Assembly (NCBI GenBank): GCA_902775345.1
Contig: CACYLW010000003.1
Span: forward strand, 62,001-126,000
Direction: 5' to 3'
DNA length: 64,000 nucleotides
From: an uncultured Eubacteriales bacterium
GTDB taxonomy: Bacteria; Bacillota; Clostridia; Peptostreptococcales; Anaerovoracaceae
Both the position numbers and the translations under genes were made by a program. The notes under the pieces are model-generated. The model did no database searches, was not told the origin of the DNA, and saw only the letters and a program-made list of their open reading frames with translations. This document shows, one piece after another, positions 9,156 to 19,230 of this stretch (the first letter of the stretch is position 1; each line of letters begins with the position of its first letter).

Positions 9156-9707
9156 ATGACCAGGTTGATTTACATTGACGGGCTTGAGGTCGAACTGACC
9201 AGAAAGCGCATTAAAAGAATGAATATGAGGATCAAAGAGCCTGACGGACGAATAGTCATCAGTGCTCCTTATCTGGTGCCCGACAGGGAAGTGATCGGAT
9301 TTGTAAGAAGCCGCAGGGACTGGATCGATAAAAATGTCGAACGTGTCCGCGCCAGGTCTTATGCACATCCAAGACCGGCAGACAAGGCGGAAAAAGAGGC
9401 ACAGAGAGCTTACCTTAAGCGGCGTATCGAAGCCAGGCTTCCGGTGATCGAAGAAATCACAGGCCTGTACTGCAATGGCTGGACCGTGCGTGACATGCAC
9501 ACCCGGTGGGGGAGCTGCAACACCGGTACGCATCACATAAACCTCAGTCTGATGCTTGCAACAAGAAGCGATGCAGAACTTGACTATGTAATACTGCACG
9601 AGCTCGTGCATACCGTAGTACCTGATCACGGACCGGACTTTTATGCCATGATGGACAGATTCATGCCCGGCTGGAAAAAGATCCGCAAAGCGCTGAACTA
9701 CGGCTAA
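9156..9707 (+). CDS. YgjP-type (DUF45) zinc metallopeptidase
   Basis: A 183-residue protein with the motif HELVH (residues 148-152) followed by a third ligand in PDHGPDFY, and the upstream MHTRWGSCNT segment typical of DUF45/M48-like YgjP proteins. Members lack membrane helices and have poorly defined functions; some are linked to restriction or repair loci, but nothing of that kind is next door. The start has no clear ribosome site. A -10-like TATGAT (9137-9142) lies only 14 bases before the ATG, so the mRNA may be leaderless or nearly so. Confidence 0.88.
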   Translation: MTRLIYIDGLEVELTRKRIKRMNMRIKEPDGRIVISAPYLVPDREVIGFVRSRRDWIDKNVERVRARSYAHPRPADKAEKEAQRAYLKRRIEARLPVIEEITGLYCNGWTVRDMHTRWGSCNTGTHHINLSLMLATRSDAELDYVILHELVHTVVPDHGPDFYAMMDRFMPGWKKIRKALNYG

Positions 9708-9759
9708 AGAGAAACCCGGAAAGAGAAACCGGAAAAGGAAAACAGAAAGAAGAGGAAGA

Positions 9760-12087
9760 GTGGAAGTACCTCAGCTCATAGTAGATCTTGCGATAATGCT
9801 TACTACCGCCGCGGTAGTTACAATAGTTTTCAAGAAACTCAGGATTCCTACGATACTGGGTTATATTGTTGCGGGATTCCTTATAGGTCCGAACTTTCCG
9901 CTGTTCATGAACATAGAGAGCGCAGCATCGGTCGAGACCTGGAGTGAGATCGGAGTGGTCATCATACTGTTCCATATAGGACTTGAGTTCGACTTTCATA
10001 AGCTGTCCGAGATAGGAAGCACGGCGATAGTATCTGCCGCAGTCAAGATGGGCGGTGTCATGCTCGTCGGCTACGGTTTCGGCAAACTCGCCGGAATGAA
10101 CAACATGAACGCCGTATTCCTCGGAGCCATGCTCTCGATCAGCTCGACGGTAGTCATACAGAAATGCTTCAGCGAGATGGGCCTCGAGGGAGAGAAGTAT
10201 ACCGGCCTTGTAATGGGTTCGCTCGTTATGGAAGATGTCATCGCCGTTTTCATGATGGTGGTGCTCACTACGATATCCGCGAGTCAGACTTCAGACGGCA
10301 GCAGCATGGCGCTACGCATGTTTCTGATGATCACATATCTGGTGCTCTGGCTCGTGCTCGGCATATTCTTCCTTCCGACTATACTTGACAGAACGATGGG
10401 TCTTATGAGCGATGAGACTCTCACGCTCCTCAGTCTCGGCTTCTGCTTCCTCATGGGAATGCTCGCTCACTGGCTCGGCTTTTCGATGGAACTCGGCGCG
10501 TTCATTGCCGGATCGCTGTTCGCGGGGACCCGGCATGTTCATAAGGTCGAAAGCGTGACAGCAGGCATCAAGGACATGTTCGGAGCCATATTTTTCCTGT
10601 CGGTAGGAATGATGGTGGATCCCGGCATTATAGCCGAGCGCTGGACTTCGATAGTTCCGATCGCGATACTTGCCGTGGTCGCCAAGCTCATCTTCGCTAC
10701 GATCGGCATGATACTGTCCGGACAGGAACCGGGCACAGCGCTCAGGGGAGGCATATCTCTCGCGCCTATCGGTGAATTCTCATTCATCATAGCGAGCCTT
10801 GGCATATCCCTCGGGGTCATGGACAGCTATCTCTATCCGGTCATAGTCGCCGCATCAATACTGACTATCATCATCACGCCGGTCCTTATAAGGAATCAGG
10901 ATAAGATCATAAAGGTCATTTCGAAGCCTGTTCCGGCGAATGTCAAGAAAATGATCCGGAATTACACATCCGACGCGCGGAATGAAGAGGAACATGTCTC
11001 GGAGTGGAAGGTCGTGCTTAAGGATTATTTCCTGAAGGTCGCGATATACGGAAGCATCATGCTCGTGCTGACTCTCGTGTGCTGCAGGGCGCTGTATCCG
11101 GCGCTTGCGTCGATCACGGGCATCAATGCTGCCAGGATCATTGTCATAATAGTGAATTATCTGGCACTGGCGCTCTTTGCCGTGCCTTTCATGGGCAACC
11201 GCAGCGTTGCGTTCACACAGCTGTGGATGGACAGACTGGCAAACAGACCGCCTCTTGCCGTGATGATTTTCATAAAGATCGTCATCCTGGAGATGATCGC
11301 GCTTATACCGGTCGAGACTCTTTTCAATATCAATAACCTTCTCATAGTGCTGCTTATACCGCTGAGCGTTTTCCTGATAGCAAGGTCGGAATTCATAGCG
11401 ACTTACTACCTGCAGCTTGAGACGAGATTCTTCGCTAATCTGAATCAGAAGACCATGCAGGAGCGCGGAGGGGCAAGGCAGCGGCAGCACTGGCTGAACG
11501 AGGATTACAGTATCTTCAGCTGGGACGTTCCTGCCGGCGCTCCTTATGAGGGGAAGTCCATACAGGAACTCGACTGGGGCAGAAGGGAAGCTGTCTATGT
11601 GGTCAAGGTAAGACATGGCGATAAAAAGATCCCTATGCCTCCTGCAAGGACGGTCCTGCATGCCGGAGATCACGTACATGTCATCGGAGACAGAATGTCA
11701 CTTGAGACATTCTATAAAACGCTCGGGATAGATCAGCGGGTACACATGCGCACGCTCAAGGAGTTCCTTGACGAGGACTATACCGGAGGAAATGCTCTTT
11801 CCTGCGCGGCAATACAGGTGAGAGGCACAGAGCCTTATGTAGGAAAACCTATCAGAAGGAGCCGCATAACTACACGTAATCACTGCATGATACTCGGCCT
11901 TGAACGTGACGGATACGCTACGGCAATGCCGGATTCCAACATGCTCATAGAAAAAGGGGATATACTCTGGATCATCGGTACAGGGACGAGCCTGAGCAGC
12001 ATAGCCGCGCACTCGATCGGAGATACCGGCACGCACTCGGACTCAGTGACCGGAGATGATCTGCATGAGAAAGGTGAAAGCAAATGA
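9760..12087 (+). CDS. Kef/CPA2-type cation:proton antiporter with two RCK_C domains
   Basis: A 775-residue membrane protein. The first ~385 residues form a CPA2 antiporter core with about twelve helices, including GYIVAGFLIGP and an SSTVV motif near residue 128. A second hydrophobic block covers residues ~425-550, and two TrkA-C/RCK_C modules follow (about 590-665 and 685-765). No TrkA-N nucleotide-binding domain is visible, so gating by NAD(H) is unlikely; RCK_C domains of CpaA/KtrA type bind c-di-AMP, an inference here. The start is GTG with AGAGGAAGA upstream. The next gene overlaps by four bases (ATGA), so the two are translationally coupled. Confidence 0.88.
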   Translation: MEVPQLIVDLAIMLTTAAVVTIVFKKLRIPTILGYIVAGFLIGPNFPLFMNIESAASVETWSEIGVVIILFHIGLEFDFHKLSEIGSTAIVSAAVKMGGVMLVGYGFGKLAGMNNMNAVFLGAMLSISSTVVIQKCFSEMGLEGEKYTGLVMGSLVMEDVIAVFMMVVLTTISASQTSDGSSMALRMFLMITYLVLWLVLGIFFLPTILDRTMGLMSDETLTLLSLGFCFLMGMLAHWLGFSMELGAFIAGSLFAGTRHVHKVESVTAGIKDMFGAIFFLSVGMMVDPGIIAERWTSIVPIAILAVVAKLIFATIGMILSGQEPGTALRGGISLAPIGEFSFIIASLGISLGVMDSYLYPVIVAASILTIIITPVLIRNQDKIIKVISKPVPANVKKMIRNYTSDARNEEEHVSEWKVVLKDYFLKVAIYGSIMLVLTLVCCRALYPALASITGINAARIIVIIVNYLALALFAVPFMGNRSVAFTQLWMDRLANRPPLAVMIFIKIVILEMIALIPVETLFNINNLLIVLLIPLSVFLIARSEFIATYYLQLETRFFANLNQKTMQERGGARQRQHWLNEDYSIFSWDVPAGAPYEGKSIQELDWGRREAVYVVKVRHGDKKIPMPPARTVLHAGDHVHVIGDRMSLETFYKTLGIDQRVHMRTLKEFLDEDYTGGNALSCAAIQVRGTEPYVGKPIRRSRITTRNHCMILGLERDGYATAMPDSNMLIEKGDILWIIGTGTSLSSIAAHSIGDTGTHSDSVTGDDLHEKGESK

Positions 12088-12980
12088 ACTGGGACACTGT
12101 CGTAACCTATCTGCTCCCGCCTCTTATCGGAGCGGTGATAGGATATTTCACAAACTATATAGCGGTAAAGATGCTGTTTTATCCGCACAAGCCGGTTTAT
12201 CTTTTCGGCCATCAGCTTCCGCTGACGCCGGGAGCGATACCGAAGGGAAAAGCGAGGCTGGCGAAGTCCGCAGGAAAGATCGTTCAGGACGAGCTCTTCA
12301 CGCGCGAGGATATATCAGGCAGGCTGCTGACAGAAGAGGTGGAGAAACCGCTTATCGACAAAGTGATGAGCATACTCGATGCTGACATCAGGGAGACCGG
12401 GGCAATAATGGCAGGCAGCTCCGAGAAGTATGACAAGCTTGAGGAAAGCCTTACAGAGCTCCTGTCACTAAAGATAACCGATGCCATAAAGCGGATGGAC
12501 ATACCGGGGACCATACACCGTGAAGGAAAGGCGATGCTTCTGGATCACGTTCTGAATTCAAGGCTCCTGGCATTTGTCGTATCTGACGGCATGATCGACA
12601 AGGTGATGAAGGCAGTCAGCGACAAGATGGAAGAGTTCATAGACGCCAAAGGTCCGGAGATGGTCAGCGAGATCACCACGTCGAGGATACACGATCTCGG
12701 CAACAGGACTCCTCTGTATGTGCTGGAGATGGCAGGCTATGATCCTGAATATGTCAGAAGAAAGATCACCGAAGCATACCGGGAATCTGTGGTGAACGCG
12801 GTAAATTCAGCTCTTCGAAGGATAGATGTAGCTAAAGTCGTTGAGGACAAGATCAATGCCATGTCAGTGGAAGAACTTGAAAAGGGAGTTCTGACGGTGA
12901 TGAAGACCGAGCTCAAGCTGATAGTCGATCTGGGCGCGCTCATCGGCCTGGTCATAGGCAGCATAAATATATTCATTTAA
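12084..12980 (+). CDS. DUF445 membrane-anchored protein
   Basis: A 298-residue DUF445 family protein. An N-terminal helix (LIGAVIGYFTNYIAVKML) and the following LPLTPGAIPKGK motif are hallmarks of the family, and a second hydrophobic segment closes the C terminus, with a helical domain between. B. subtilis YheB-type relatives have no settled function. Its start overlaps the antiporter stop codon (ATGA). The ABC ATPase follows 12 bases later, placing it in the long plus-strand operon. Confidence 0.87.
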   Translation: MNWDTVVTYLLPPLIGAVIGYFTNYIAVKMLFYPHKPVYLFGHQLPLTPGAIPKGKARLAKSAGKIVQDELFTREDISGRLLTEEVEKPLIDKVMSILDADIRETGAIMAGSSEKYDKLEESLTELLSLKITDAIKRMDIPGTIHREGKAMLLDHVLNSRLLAFVVSDGMIDKVMKAVSDKMEEFIDAKGPEMVSEITTSRIHDLGNRTPLYVLEMAGYDPEYVRRKITEAYRESVVNAVNSALRRIDVAKVVEDKINAMSVEELEKGVLTVMKTELKLIVDLGALIGLVIGSINIFI

Positions 12981-12992
12981 CGGAGATAAGTG

Positions 12993-13706
12993 ATGAACGA
13001 TATGAACGATTATGTTGTTTTCGATCACGTCCGCAAGGTCTACCATGTGGGCGAGGTGGATATAGAAGCCCTGGCAGACGCTACTTTCAGCGTGGCTAAG
13101 GGTGAGCTCGCCATCGTGGTAGGTGAATCCGGAGCCGGCAAAACGACACTGCTAAACATACTCGGCGGAATGGATACCCTTACAAGCGGAAAGGTGCTGC
13201 TCGACGGCAAGGAGATAAGCAGCCTGAGCATGAAGGAACTCACCAGATACCGCAGATACGACATAGGGTTCGTGTTCCAGTTCTACAATCTGGTGCAGAA
13301 TCTTACGGCGCTCGAGAATGTATCTCTCGCGACACAGATCTGCAAGGATCCGCTCGATCCTGCAGAGACGCTGAAGGCAGTCGGCCTGGGAGAGAGGATG
13401 TACAATTTCCCGGGACAGCTCTCAGGCGGCGAGCAGCAGAGGGTAGCGATAGCGAGAGCCCTCGCGAAAAACCCGAAACTGCTTCTTTGCGATGAACCGA
13501 CGGGCGCCCTTGACTACAACACGGGCAAACAGATCCTGCAGCTGCTGCAGGACCAGGCGCACAACTCAGGCGCCACTGTAATAATCATTACACACAACAA
13601 GGCGATCACCCCTATGGGCGATCGCGTTATCAGTGTAAGGAGCGGAAGGGTGCAGGATGTGAAGATAAACGAGCACCCTGTACCGGTATCCGAAATAGAG
13701 TGGTAG
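12993..13706 (+). CDS. ABC transporter ATP-binding protein (LolD/MacB type)
   Basis: A 237-residue ATPase. Walker A is GESGAGKT (residues 44-51), the signature is LSGGEQQR, and Walker B is [12 protein letters not shown]. It belongs to the class that pairs with FtsX-like permeases. I prefer ATG 12993 to the adjoining GTG 12990 because GGAG lies seven bases before the ATG. The permease gene begins one base after the stop, so the two form one transporter. Confidence 0.92.
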   Translation: MNDMNDYVVFDHVRKVYHVGEVDIEALADATFSVAKGELAIVVGESGAGKTTLLNILGGMDTLTSGKVLLDGKEISSLSMKELTRYRRYDIGFVFQFYNLVQNLTALENVSLATQICKDPLDPAETLKAVGLGERMYNFPGQLSGGEQQRVAIARALAKNPKLLLCDEPTGALDYNTGKQILQLLQDQAHNSGATVIIITHNKAITPMGDRVISVRSGRVQDVKINEHPVPVSEIEW

Positions 13707-13707
13707 C

Positions 13708-16700
13708 ATGCTTAAAAAGTCCACCTTCAGAGAGATAAAGACCTCACTTGCAAGATATCTTGCGATCTTTGCGATCGTAGCTCTTGGAGTGGGGTTTTTC
13801 AGTGGCCTGAGGGACTGCAAGGAATCCATGGTGAGCACCGCCCGCCGCTACCTTGACAGGACGGAATTCTATGACTATCAGATCCTTTCGTCATACGGAG
13901 CTGATGATGACAGCGTCGCGCTTGCAGAAGAATGGGACGGAGTAAGAGCTGCGGAGGGATCCATACAGATAGATGTGATGGGCCGCTCAGGAGACGGGGA
14001 CTCCAGGGCGCTGAAGTGCATCTCCATTCCTGAGCGGATCAATACGCTCAGTGTCGTTGAAGGAAGGCTGCCTGAAAACGTCAATGAGTGTGTCGTCGAT
14101 TCATACAGCATCACGGACGCGGGGTATAACGTCGGAGACACCATAGAGATCACAGACGAAAACAGCAAGGACAAACGCAAGCAGTTCAAAGTCAAAAGTT
14201 TCGAGATAGTCGGTACTGTGAACACCCCTGTCTATCTCGACTATCAGAGGGGATCCACGGACATAGGCAACGGAAGACTTGACGCTTTTTTCTTCGTTGA
14301 TAAGGAAGCTTTTGATGTTGACTACTACACAAATCTTTATGTGAAACTGACGGGTGACGAGCCTTCTCTGACAGAAGAGCACGAGGATAAGCTGAAAGCG
14401 CGCGAGGACAGCATGAAAGACCTGGCCGAGCAGGTACGCGAAAAACGCCGCGAGACTGCTCAGAAGGAAGCCCAGGATGAACTTGACGAAAAGAAGCAGG
14501 AATATGAGGATGGTCTTGCCGAGTATGAAAGTGAAAAAGCTGATGCTGAAAAGCAGTTCAGCGACGCTGAAAAGCAGATCAGAAACGCTCAGGCACAGAT
14601 AAATGAAGGACGCAGCAGAGCAGAGAAGGGCATTGAGGACGCGACATCGGCGCTCAATGATCTGGAGCCGGCTCTCGTTGAAGTGAATGACGGCATAAAA
14701 ACACTGAAAAGTGAAAGAAAAAAGGCTGAGAGCGGGCTTGCGCAGGCAAAGGAAGGTAAAAAGGAAGCTGAGGAAGGAAAGGCCAAGCTTGAAGACGGCA
14801 TAGCCGGACTTGAACAGGCGGCACAACTTGATCCTGATAACGCGGAATATTATGCCGGGCAGATAGAAGGCCTGAAGACAGAGCTGGCGGGGGTAGATCA
14901 GAAGCTCGCTGAAGTAAACGCCACCATCAAAGAGATAAAAACGGGTATTAAGACCATAGACAAAAAGCTTGGAGAGGCTGAAGAAGGAAAGACCCGGATA
15001 GAGGACGGGATCGCAAAGGCGAATGAGGGCATATCAGCGGCGCAGTCCGGTCTTGCTGAGCTGGACAGACAGCAGAAAAAGCTGAACAGCAGCAGGAGCC
15101 AGCTGAAAAGCGAGAGGGCGAAAGCCGAGGAGGAATTCGCAAAGGCAAAGAAAGAACTCGATGATGCGAAAGAAGAACTGGATGAGGCGCAGCAGAAGAT
15201 CGACGACATGGAGACCGGCAATTCCTACGCCATATCACGCAAGGAAAACGCCGGATATTCGTCATTCGACAGCAATTCCAGCATAGTCAGCAATATTTCA
15301 AAGATATTCCCGCTGTTCTTCTTCCTTATCGCCGCGCTGGTGTGCATGACCACCATGACGAGAATGGTTGACGAGCAGCGCACACAGATAGGGATACTGA
15401 AGGCGCTTGGATACAGCAATGCGCAGATCGTCGGCAAGTACATGTTCTATTCGGGCAGCGCCGCGTTCCTCGGCGCCGTACTAGGATTCTTTGCCGGATG
15501 CAAGGTGTTCCCTGTCGTTATCTGGAACGCTTATACGATGATGTACGGCTTCAGCGACACTGTGGACTATATCATCAACTGGAAACTCGGACTTGGTGTC
15601 CTGGCGGTATCGCTGCTGTGCTCCATGGGAGCGACATGGGTATCCATAGCGGCCGACTTCAGGGTACCTCCGGCTGAACTGATAAGGCCGAAGACACCGC
15701 GCGCAGGCAAGCGGATACTTCTTGAGAGGATCACTCCGCTGTGGAACCGCATCAGCTTCCTCTACAAGGTGTCCATCCGCAACATCTTCAGAGATAAGAA
15801 GAGATTCCTGATGATGGTCATCGGAGTCAGCGGATGCACGGCGCTGCTGATCGCGGGCATAGGCATAAGGGCGACGATCTCAAAGGTCGCGGATTATCAA
15901 TTCGATGAGATATCCCTGTATGACATTACCGTACTGTTCAGCAAGAACATGAACGAAAACAGGCAGAAGGATTTTCTGAAGGAGCTGAGGGAAGAGACGG
16001 ATATCCCTGACGAAAATGTCAGGTTCCTGCACCGCGATGAGCTGACAATGGTGATGGGCGACAAGGCAACGGATATCACATGTGTGGCTACTGAAGCGGA
16101 AGGCTTTGATGAATTCATAAACCTGCACAACGGAGATCAGCACATAGACTATCCGGGACCGGGGGAGATAGTCATCGTCAGGAAAACGAATCACGATTAC
16201 GGCCTGAATGTCGGCGATGTGGTGACCCTCCGCGAGGATTATCACGAGACACAGGTGAAGGTAGTCGGCGTTGCGGACAACTATGTTTACGACAGCATAT
16301 ACATGTCGCCGGAGACTTATAGAGAGGGATTCGGAAAGGATCCGGACCTGAAGGCGGCATTCATCAACTTTGAAGAGGGTACTGAAGAAGAGACTATAAG
16401 GAACGTCTCAGCCGCAGCTGCGGGCTATAAGTATACGGCAGCGGCGCAGACCAACATCGATGTCAGGGAAAACGTAAGCAAGATGATGAAGAGCCTCAAT
16501 TCAATCGTCTACGTAGTCATACTTTCGGCGGCCCTGCTCGCTTTCATAGTGCTCTACAACCTCACGAACATCAACATAACGGAGCGTATACGGGAGATAG
16601 CTACGATCAAGGTGCTTGGATTTTACCAGCTAGAGGTGTCGCAGTATGTGTTCCGCGAAAACCTCTTCCTGACAGCAGTCGCGGCTGTTGCCGGCATACC

Positions 16701-16896
16701 GATGGGAGACTGGCTGCTCAAATTCGTAATCGACAACATCGTTCTGAGCATGATCTATTTCGAGCCGCGGCACGGTCCTTACGACATACCGATAGCCGTT
16801 GCGCTGACATTCGTGTTCGCGTTCATGGTGAATATCGCCATGCAGAAGAGGCTGCGCGATGTATCCATGACTGAATCACTGAAATCCGTTGAATAA
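13708..16896 (+). CDS. FtsX-like ABC permease with large extracellular coiled coil
   Basis: A 1062-residue permease. One N-terminal helix (residues ~15-32) is followed by a MacB-like periplasmic domain. Then comes a very charged Glu/Lys/Ala-rich coiled coil of about 270 residues (roughly 225-500). An FtsX helix set (about 530-650), a second extracellular domain and a final FtsX set (about 945-1055) complete it. The segment EQRTQIGILKALGYS is the usual FtsX cytoplasmic motif, and it recurs as RIREIATIKVLGFY. Such permeases move no known small solute; they often act as mechanotransducers or export peptides or lipids. The cognate ATPase is directly upstream. Confidence 0.9.
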   Translation: MLKKSTFREIKTSLARYLAIFAIVALGVGFFSGLRDCKESMVSTARRYLDRTEFYDYQILSSYGADDDSVALAEEWDGVRAAEGSIQIDVMGRSGDGDSRALKCISIPERINTLSVVEGRLPENVNECVVDSYSITDAGYNVGDTIEITDENSKDKRKQFKVKSFEIVGTVNTPVYLDYQRGSTDIGNGRLDAFFFVDKEAFDVDYYTNLYVKLTGDEPSLTEEHEDKLKAREDSMKDLAEQVREKRRETAQKEAQDELDEKKQEYEDGLAEYESEKADAEKQFSDAEKQIRNAQAQINEGRSRAEKGIEDATSALNDLEPALVEVNDGIKTLKSERKKAESGLAQAKEGKKEAEEGKAKLEDGIAGLEQAAQLDPDNAEYYAGQIEGLKTELAGVDQKLAEVNATIKEIKTGIKTIDKKLGEAEEGKTRIEDGIAKANEGISAAQSGLAELDRQQKKLNSSRSQLKSERAKAEEEFAKAKKELDDAKEELDEAQQKIDDMETGNSYAISRKENAGYSSFDSNSSIVSNISKIFPLFFFLIAALVCMTTMTRMVDEQRTQIGILKALGYSNAQIVGKYMFYSGSAAFLGAVLGFFAGCKVFPVVIWNAYTMMYGFSDTVDYIINWKLGLGVLAVSLLCSMGATWVSIAADFRVPPAELIRPKTPRAGKRILLERITPLWNRISFLYKVSIRNIFRDKKRFLMMVIGVSGCTALLIAGIGIRATISKVADYQFDEISLYDITVLFSKNMNENRQKDFLKELREETDIPDENVRFLHRDELTMVMGDKATDITCVATEAEGFDEFINLHNGDQHIDYPGPGEIVIVRKTNHDYGLNVGDVVTLREDYHETQVKVVGVADNYVYDSIYMSPETYREGFGKDPDLKAAFINFEEGTEEETIRNVSAAAAGYKYTAAAQTNIDVRENVSKMMKSLNSIVYVVILSAALLAFIVLYNLTNINITERIREIATIKVLGFYQLEVSQYVFRENLFLTAVAAVAGIPMGDWLLKFVIDNIVLSMIYFEPRHGPYDIPIAVALTFVFAFMVNIAMQKRLRDVSMTESLKSVE

Positions 16897-16962
16897 ATGC
16901 GTGATGGACTGAGTACAATGAAAAAGGTATAATCAGACAAGAAAATACCGGAGGTATAAAGA

Positions 16963-17442
16963 ATGAAAAAGTTTACAATTGAGATGGAAGACGGCGGTGT
17001 AATGAAGGGTGAACTCTATGAGGATATCGCACCTGAAACTGCAGCTAATTTTGAGAAGCTTGCGAACGAGGGATTCTATGACGGACTCATTTTCCACAGA
17101 GTCATCCCGGGATTCATGATCCAGGGCGGATGCCCGAACGGCAACGGCATGGGCGGCCCGGGATATACGATCAAGGGCGAGTTCACGGCTAACGGATTCA
17201 AAAACGATCTGAAGCATGAGAGAGGCGTTCTTTCGATGGCCAGAGCAATGGATCCTAACTCCGCAGGCTCACAGTTCTTCATTATGACCAGCACATCACC
17301 TCACCTTGACGGCCAGTACGCGTCGTTCGGAAAGGTGACCGAGGGCATGGCAACTGCAGACAAGATCGTGAACGCAAGACGCGACTTCAGAGACAAGCCG
17401 CTTATTCCACAGAAGATAAAGAGCATTCGTGTAGAAGGATAA
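16963..17442 (+). CDS. ppiB: Peptidyl-prolyl cis-trans isomerase, cyclophilin type
   Basis: A 159-residue single-domain cyclophilin that catalyses proline isomerisation during folding. [13 protein letters not shown] (catalytic Arg and Phe) and GSQFFIMT are present, and there is no signal peptide, so it is cytoplasmic. CGGAGG lies upstream of the ATG. The stop codon TAA directly abuts the ATG of the potassium channel gene (17443), so translation is coupled. Confidence 0.95.
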   Translation: MKKFTIEMEDGGVMKGELYEDIAPETAANFEKLANEGFYDGLIFHRVIPGFMIQGGCPNGNGMGGPGYTIKGEFTANGFKNDLKHERGVLSMARAMDPNSAGSQFFIMTSTSPHLDGQYASFGKVTEGMATADKIVNARRDFRDKPLIPQKIKSIRVEG

Positions 17443-18654
17443 ATGGAAGGCAGCAGCTGGGAAAAAACTCAAAAGAAGCTGTACGCTATGGTCTCTACCG
17501 GCGTGACTGACAGCAGGCTGAATCAGTTCTATGACATACTCAGCACGCTTGCGCTGGTAGCAAACCTCGCTTGCGCCTTTGCCTCGACTTTCGACAATCT
17601 CGAGGCAAAGTACGGTCTTTTATTTGATTATGTTGACGAGATAACAGTGCTCTTCTTCGCGATAGACTATGTGCTGAGGATCATAACCGCAGAACAGCAG
17701 TACAAAGGCTATTCTTCCGGCAAGGCTATAGGCAGGTACGTGACCTCGGGTTACGGCATTATCGACCTGCTGTCATTCCTTCCGCATTATCTGCCGACAT
17801 TCTTCCCGGCAGGAGCCGCAGTGTTCCGCATGTTCAGGGTCGTCAGGATCTTCAGGCTGTTCAGGATCAACGCATACTCGGACTCGCTGACACTGATCGG
17901 CAACGTCATCTCGAAGAAGAGGACACAGCTCCTGGCGTCGGTATTTGTCATCGCAATGCTCATACTTGCGTCCAGCCTGTGCATGTACAGCGTTGAGCAC
18001 GAAGCGCAGCCTGATATATTCAGGAACGCGTTCTCGGCGATATGGTGGGCGACATCGACTCTTCTTACGGTAGGTTACGGTGACATTTATCCGATCACCC
18101 CGATGGGGCAGTTCCTGGGCATAATAATCACTTTCCTCGGCGTCGGTCTGGTAGCCATCCCTACGGGTATCATTTCCGCGGGATTCGTTGAAGAGTATCA
18201 GCTGGCGACACGTCTGGCAGATATAGAGCGCGAGAAGGATGTACGCTTCATCAAGGCGTCCATCGACCCGGGCGACGCATGGATAGGAAAGACCATAAGT
18301 GAGATCGCAATGCCGAGCGGATCTATAATCGCACTTGTCATAAGAGACGGTGATACGATGGTACCAAGGGGCGATGTTGAGATACTCCTGGGCGACAAGC
18401 TGATAATCTGCGCTGAGTCTGCTACGGAAGGCATGCTCGAAGATGTAAAGGAAGTCATTCTCGGCAGAAATCACCCGTGGAACGGGCTGAAGATAAAGGA
18501 CCTCGATATATCCAGGCAGACGTTCATAGTCTTGGTCGAAAGAGAAGGCAGAACGATAAAGCCTGAAGGGGAACTTGCTTTGCTCGAGGGCGATAAAGTG
18601 CTCATATATACCAAGGAAAACTTAAGAAAATACATGAAGGAGCCGCTGTTCTAG
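17443..18654 (+). CDS. Voltage-gated-type K+ channel with C-terminal RCK_C domains
   Basis: A 403-residue ion-channel protein with six membrane segments. The S4-like helix has regularly spaced arginines (RMFRVVRIFRLFR, around residues 127-139), and the selectivity filter is TLLTVGYGDIYP near residue 210. The cytoplasmic part carries two TrkA-C/RCK_C modules (about 265-345 and 350-400). Such soluble domains in K+ channels respond to ligands, in several Firmicutes c-di-AMP; that regulation is inferred here. The ATG immediately follows the stop of ppiB. Confidence 0.92.
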   Translation: MEGSSWEKTQKKLYAMVSTGVTDSRLNQFYDILSTLALVANLACAFASTFDNLEAKYGLLFDYVDEITVLFFAIDYVLRIITAEQQYKGYSSGKAIGRYVTSGYGIIDLLSFLPHYLPTFFPAGAAVFRMFRVVRIFRLFRINAYSDSLTLIGNVISKKRTQLLASVFVIAMLILASSLCMYSVEHEAQPDIFRNAFSAIWWATSTLLTVGYGDIYPITPMGQFLGIIITFLGVGLVAIPTGIISAGFVEEYQLATRLADIEREKDVRFIKASIDPGDAWIGKTISEIAMPSGSIIALVIRDGDTMVPRGDVEILLGDKLIICAESATEGMLEDVKEVILGRNHPWNGLKIKDLDISRQTFIVLVEREGRTIKPEGELALLEGDKVLIYTKENLRKYMKEPLF

Positions 18655-18678
18655 GCGGCTCGAATCATTAGACGGCCG

Positions 18679-19170
18679 ATGAAGAAAACGACTATCTGCT
18701 ACATCGAGAATAACGGAAGCTGGCTGATGCTTTACCGTGACCGCAAGCATGGTGACATGAACGAAGGCAAGTGGATCAGTCCCGGAGGAAAGGTTGAGGA
18801 GGGCGAGACACCGGATGAGTGCGCGGTGCGTGAAGTCCTTGAAGAGACCGGACTCAGACTCAGGTCGTGGGTGTTCCACGGCGTGATAGAGTTCAGGTCT
18901 GATGAATATGAGGACGAAGACATGTACCTGTATTCGTCTTCGGATTTTGAGCCGGCTGATGAAAAAGCCGCCCGCACTTTTGCTGAGACCGGGAAATACG
19001 AGCCTCCGGAATGCAGCGAAGGGGAACTCGTATGGGTGCCTCACGAAAAAATGCTTGATCTTCCGGCCTGGGAAGGGGACAGAGCTTTTCTGACTGAGGT
19101 CCTGAATGGGACTAAAGAGATAAATATGAGGCTGCAGTATGAAGGGGAGAGCTGCACCGTCATAAAGTGA
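18679..19170 (+). CDS. NUDIX hydrolase (MutT-like)
   Basis: A 163-residue NUDIX enzyme. The complete NUDIX box runs from GGKVEEGETPDE through REVLEETG (residues ~35-57), with the metal-binding REVLEE. The N terminus reads KKTTICYIE, typical of 8-oxo-dGTP diphosphatases of the MutT/MTH1 group. The start lacks a clear ribosome site, so translation may depend on the channel gene 24 bases upstream. A strong terminator follows, closing the operon. Confidence 0.9.
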   Translation: MKKTTICYIENNGSWLMLYRDRKHGDMNEGKWISPGGKVEEGETPDECAVREVLEETGLRLRSWVFHGVIEFRSDEYEDEDMYLYSSSDFEPADEKAARTFAETGKYEPPECSEGELVWVPHEKMLDLPAWEGDRAFLTEVLNGTKEINMRLQYEGESCTVIK

Positions 19171-19179
19171 GAAAAGAAA

Positions 19180-19208
19180 ACTCCGCGGCGCTGCCGCGGA
19201 GTCTTTTA
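19180..19208 (+). terminator. Terminator after the NUDIX gene
   Basis: ACTCCGCGGC (19180-19189) pairs with GCCGCGGAGT (19193-19202), then CTTTTATTTC. It lies between convergent genes and ends the long plus-strand operon. Confidence 0.88.
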
Positions 19209-19230
19209 TTTCTTTTGTTTTGAGGATGCC

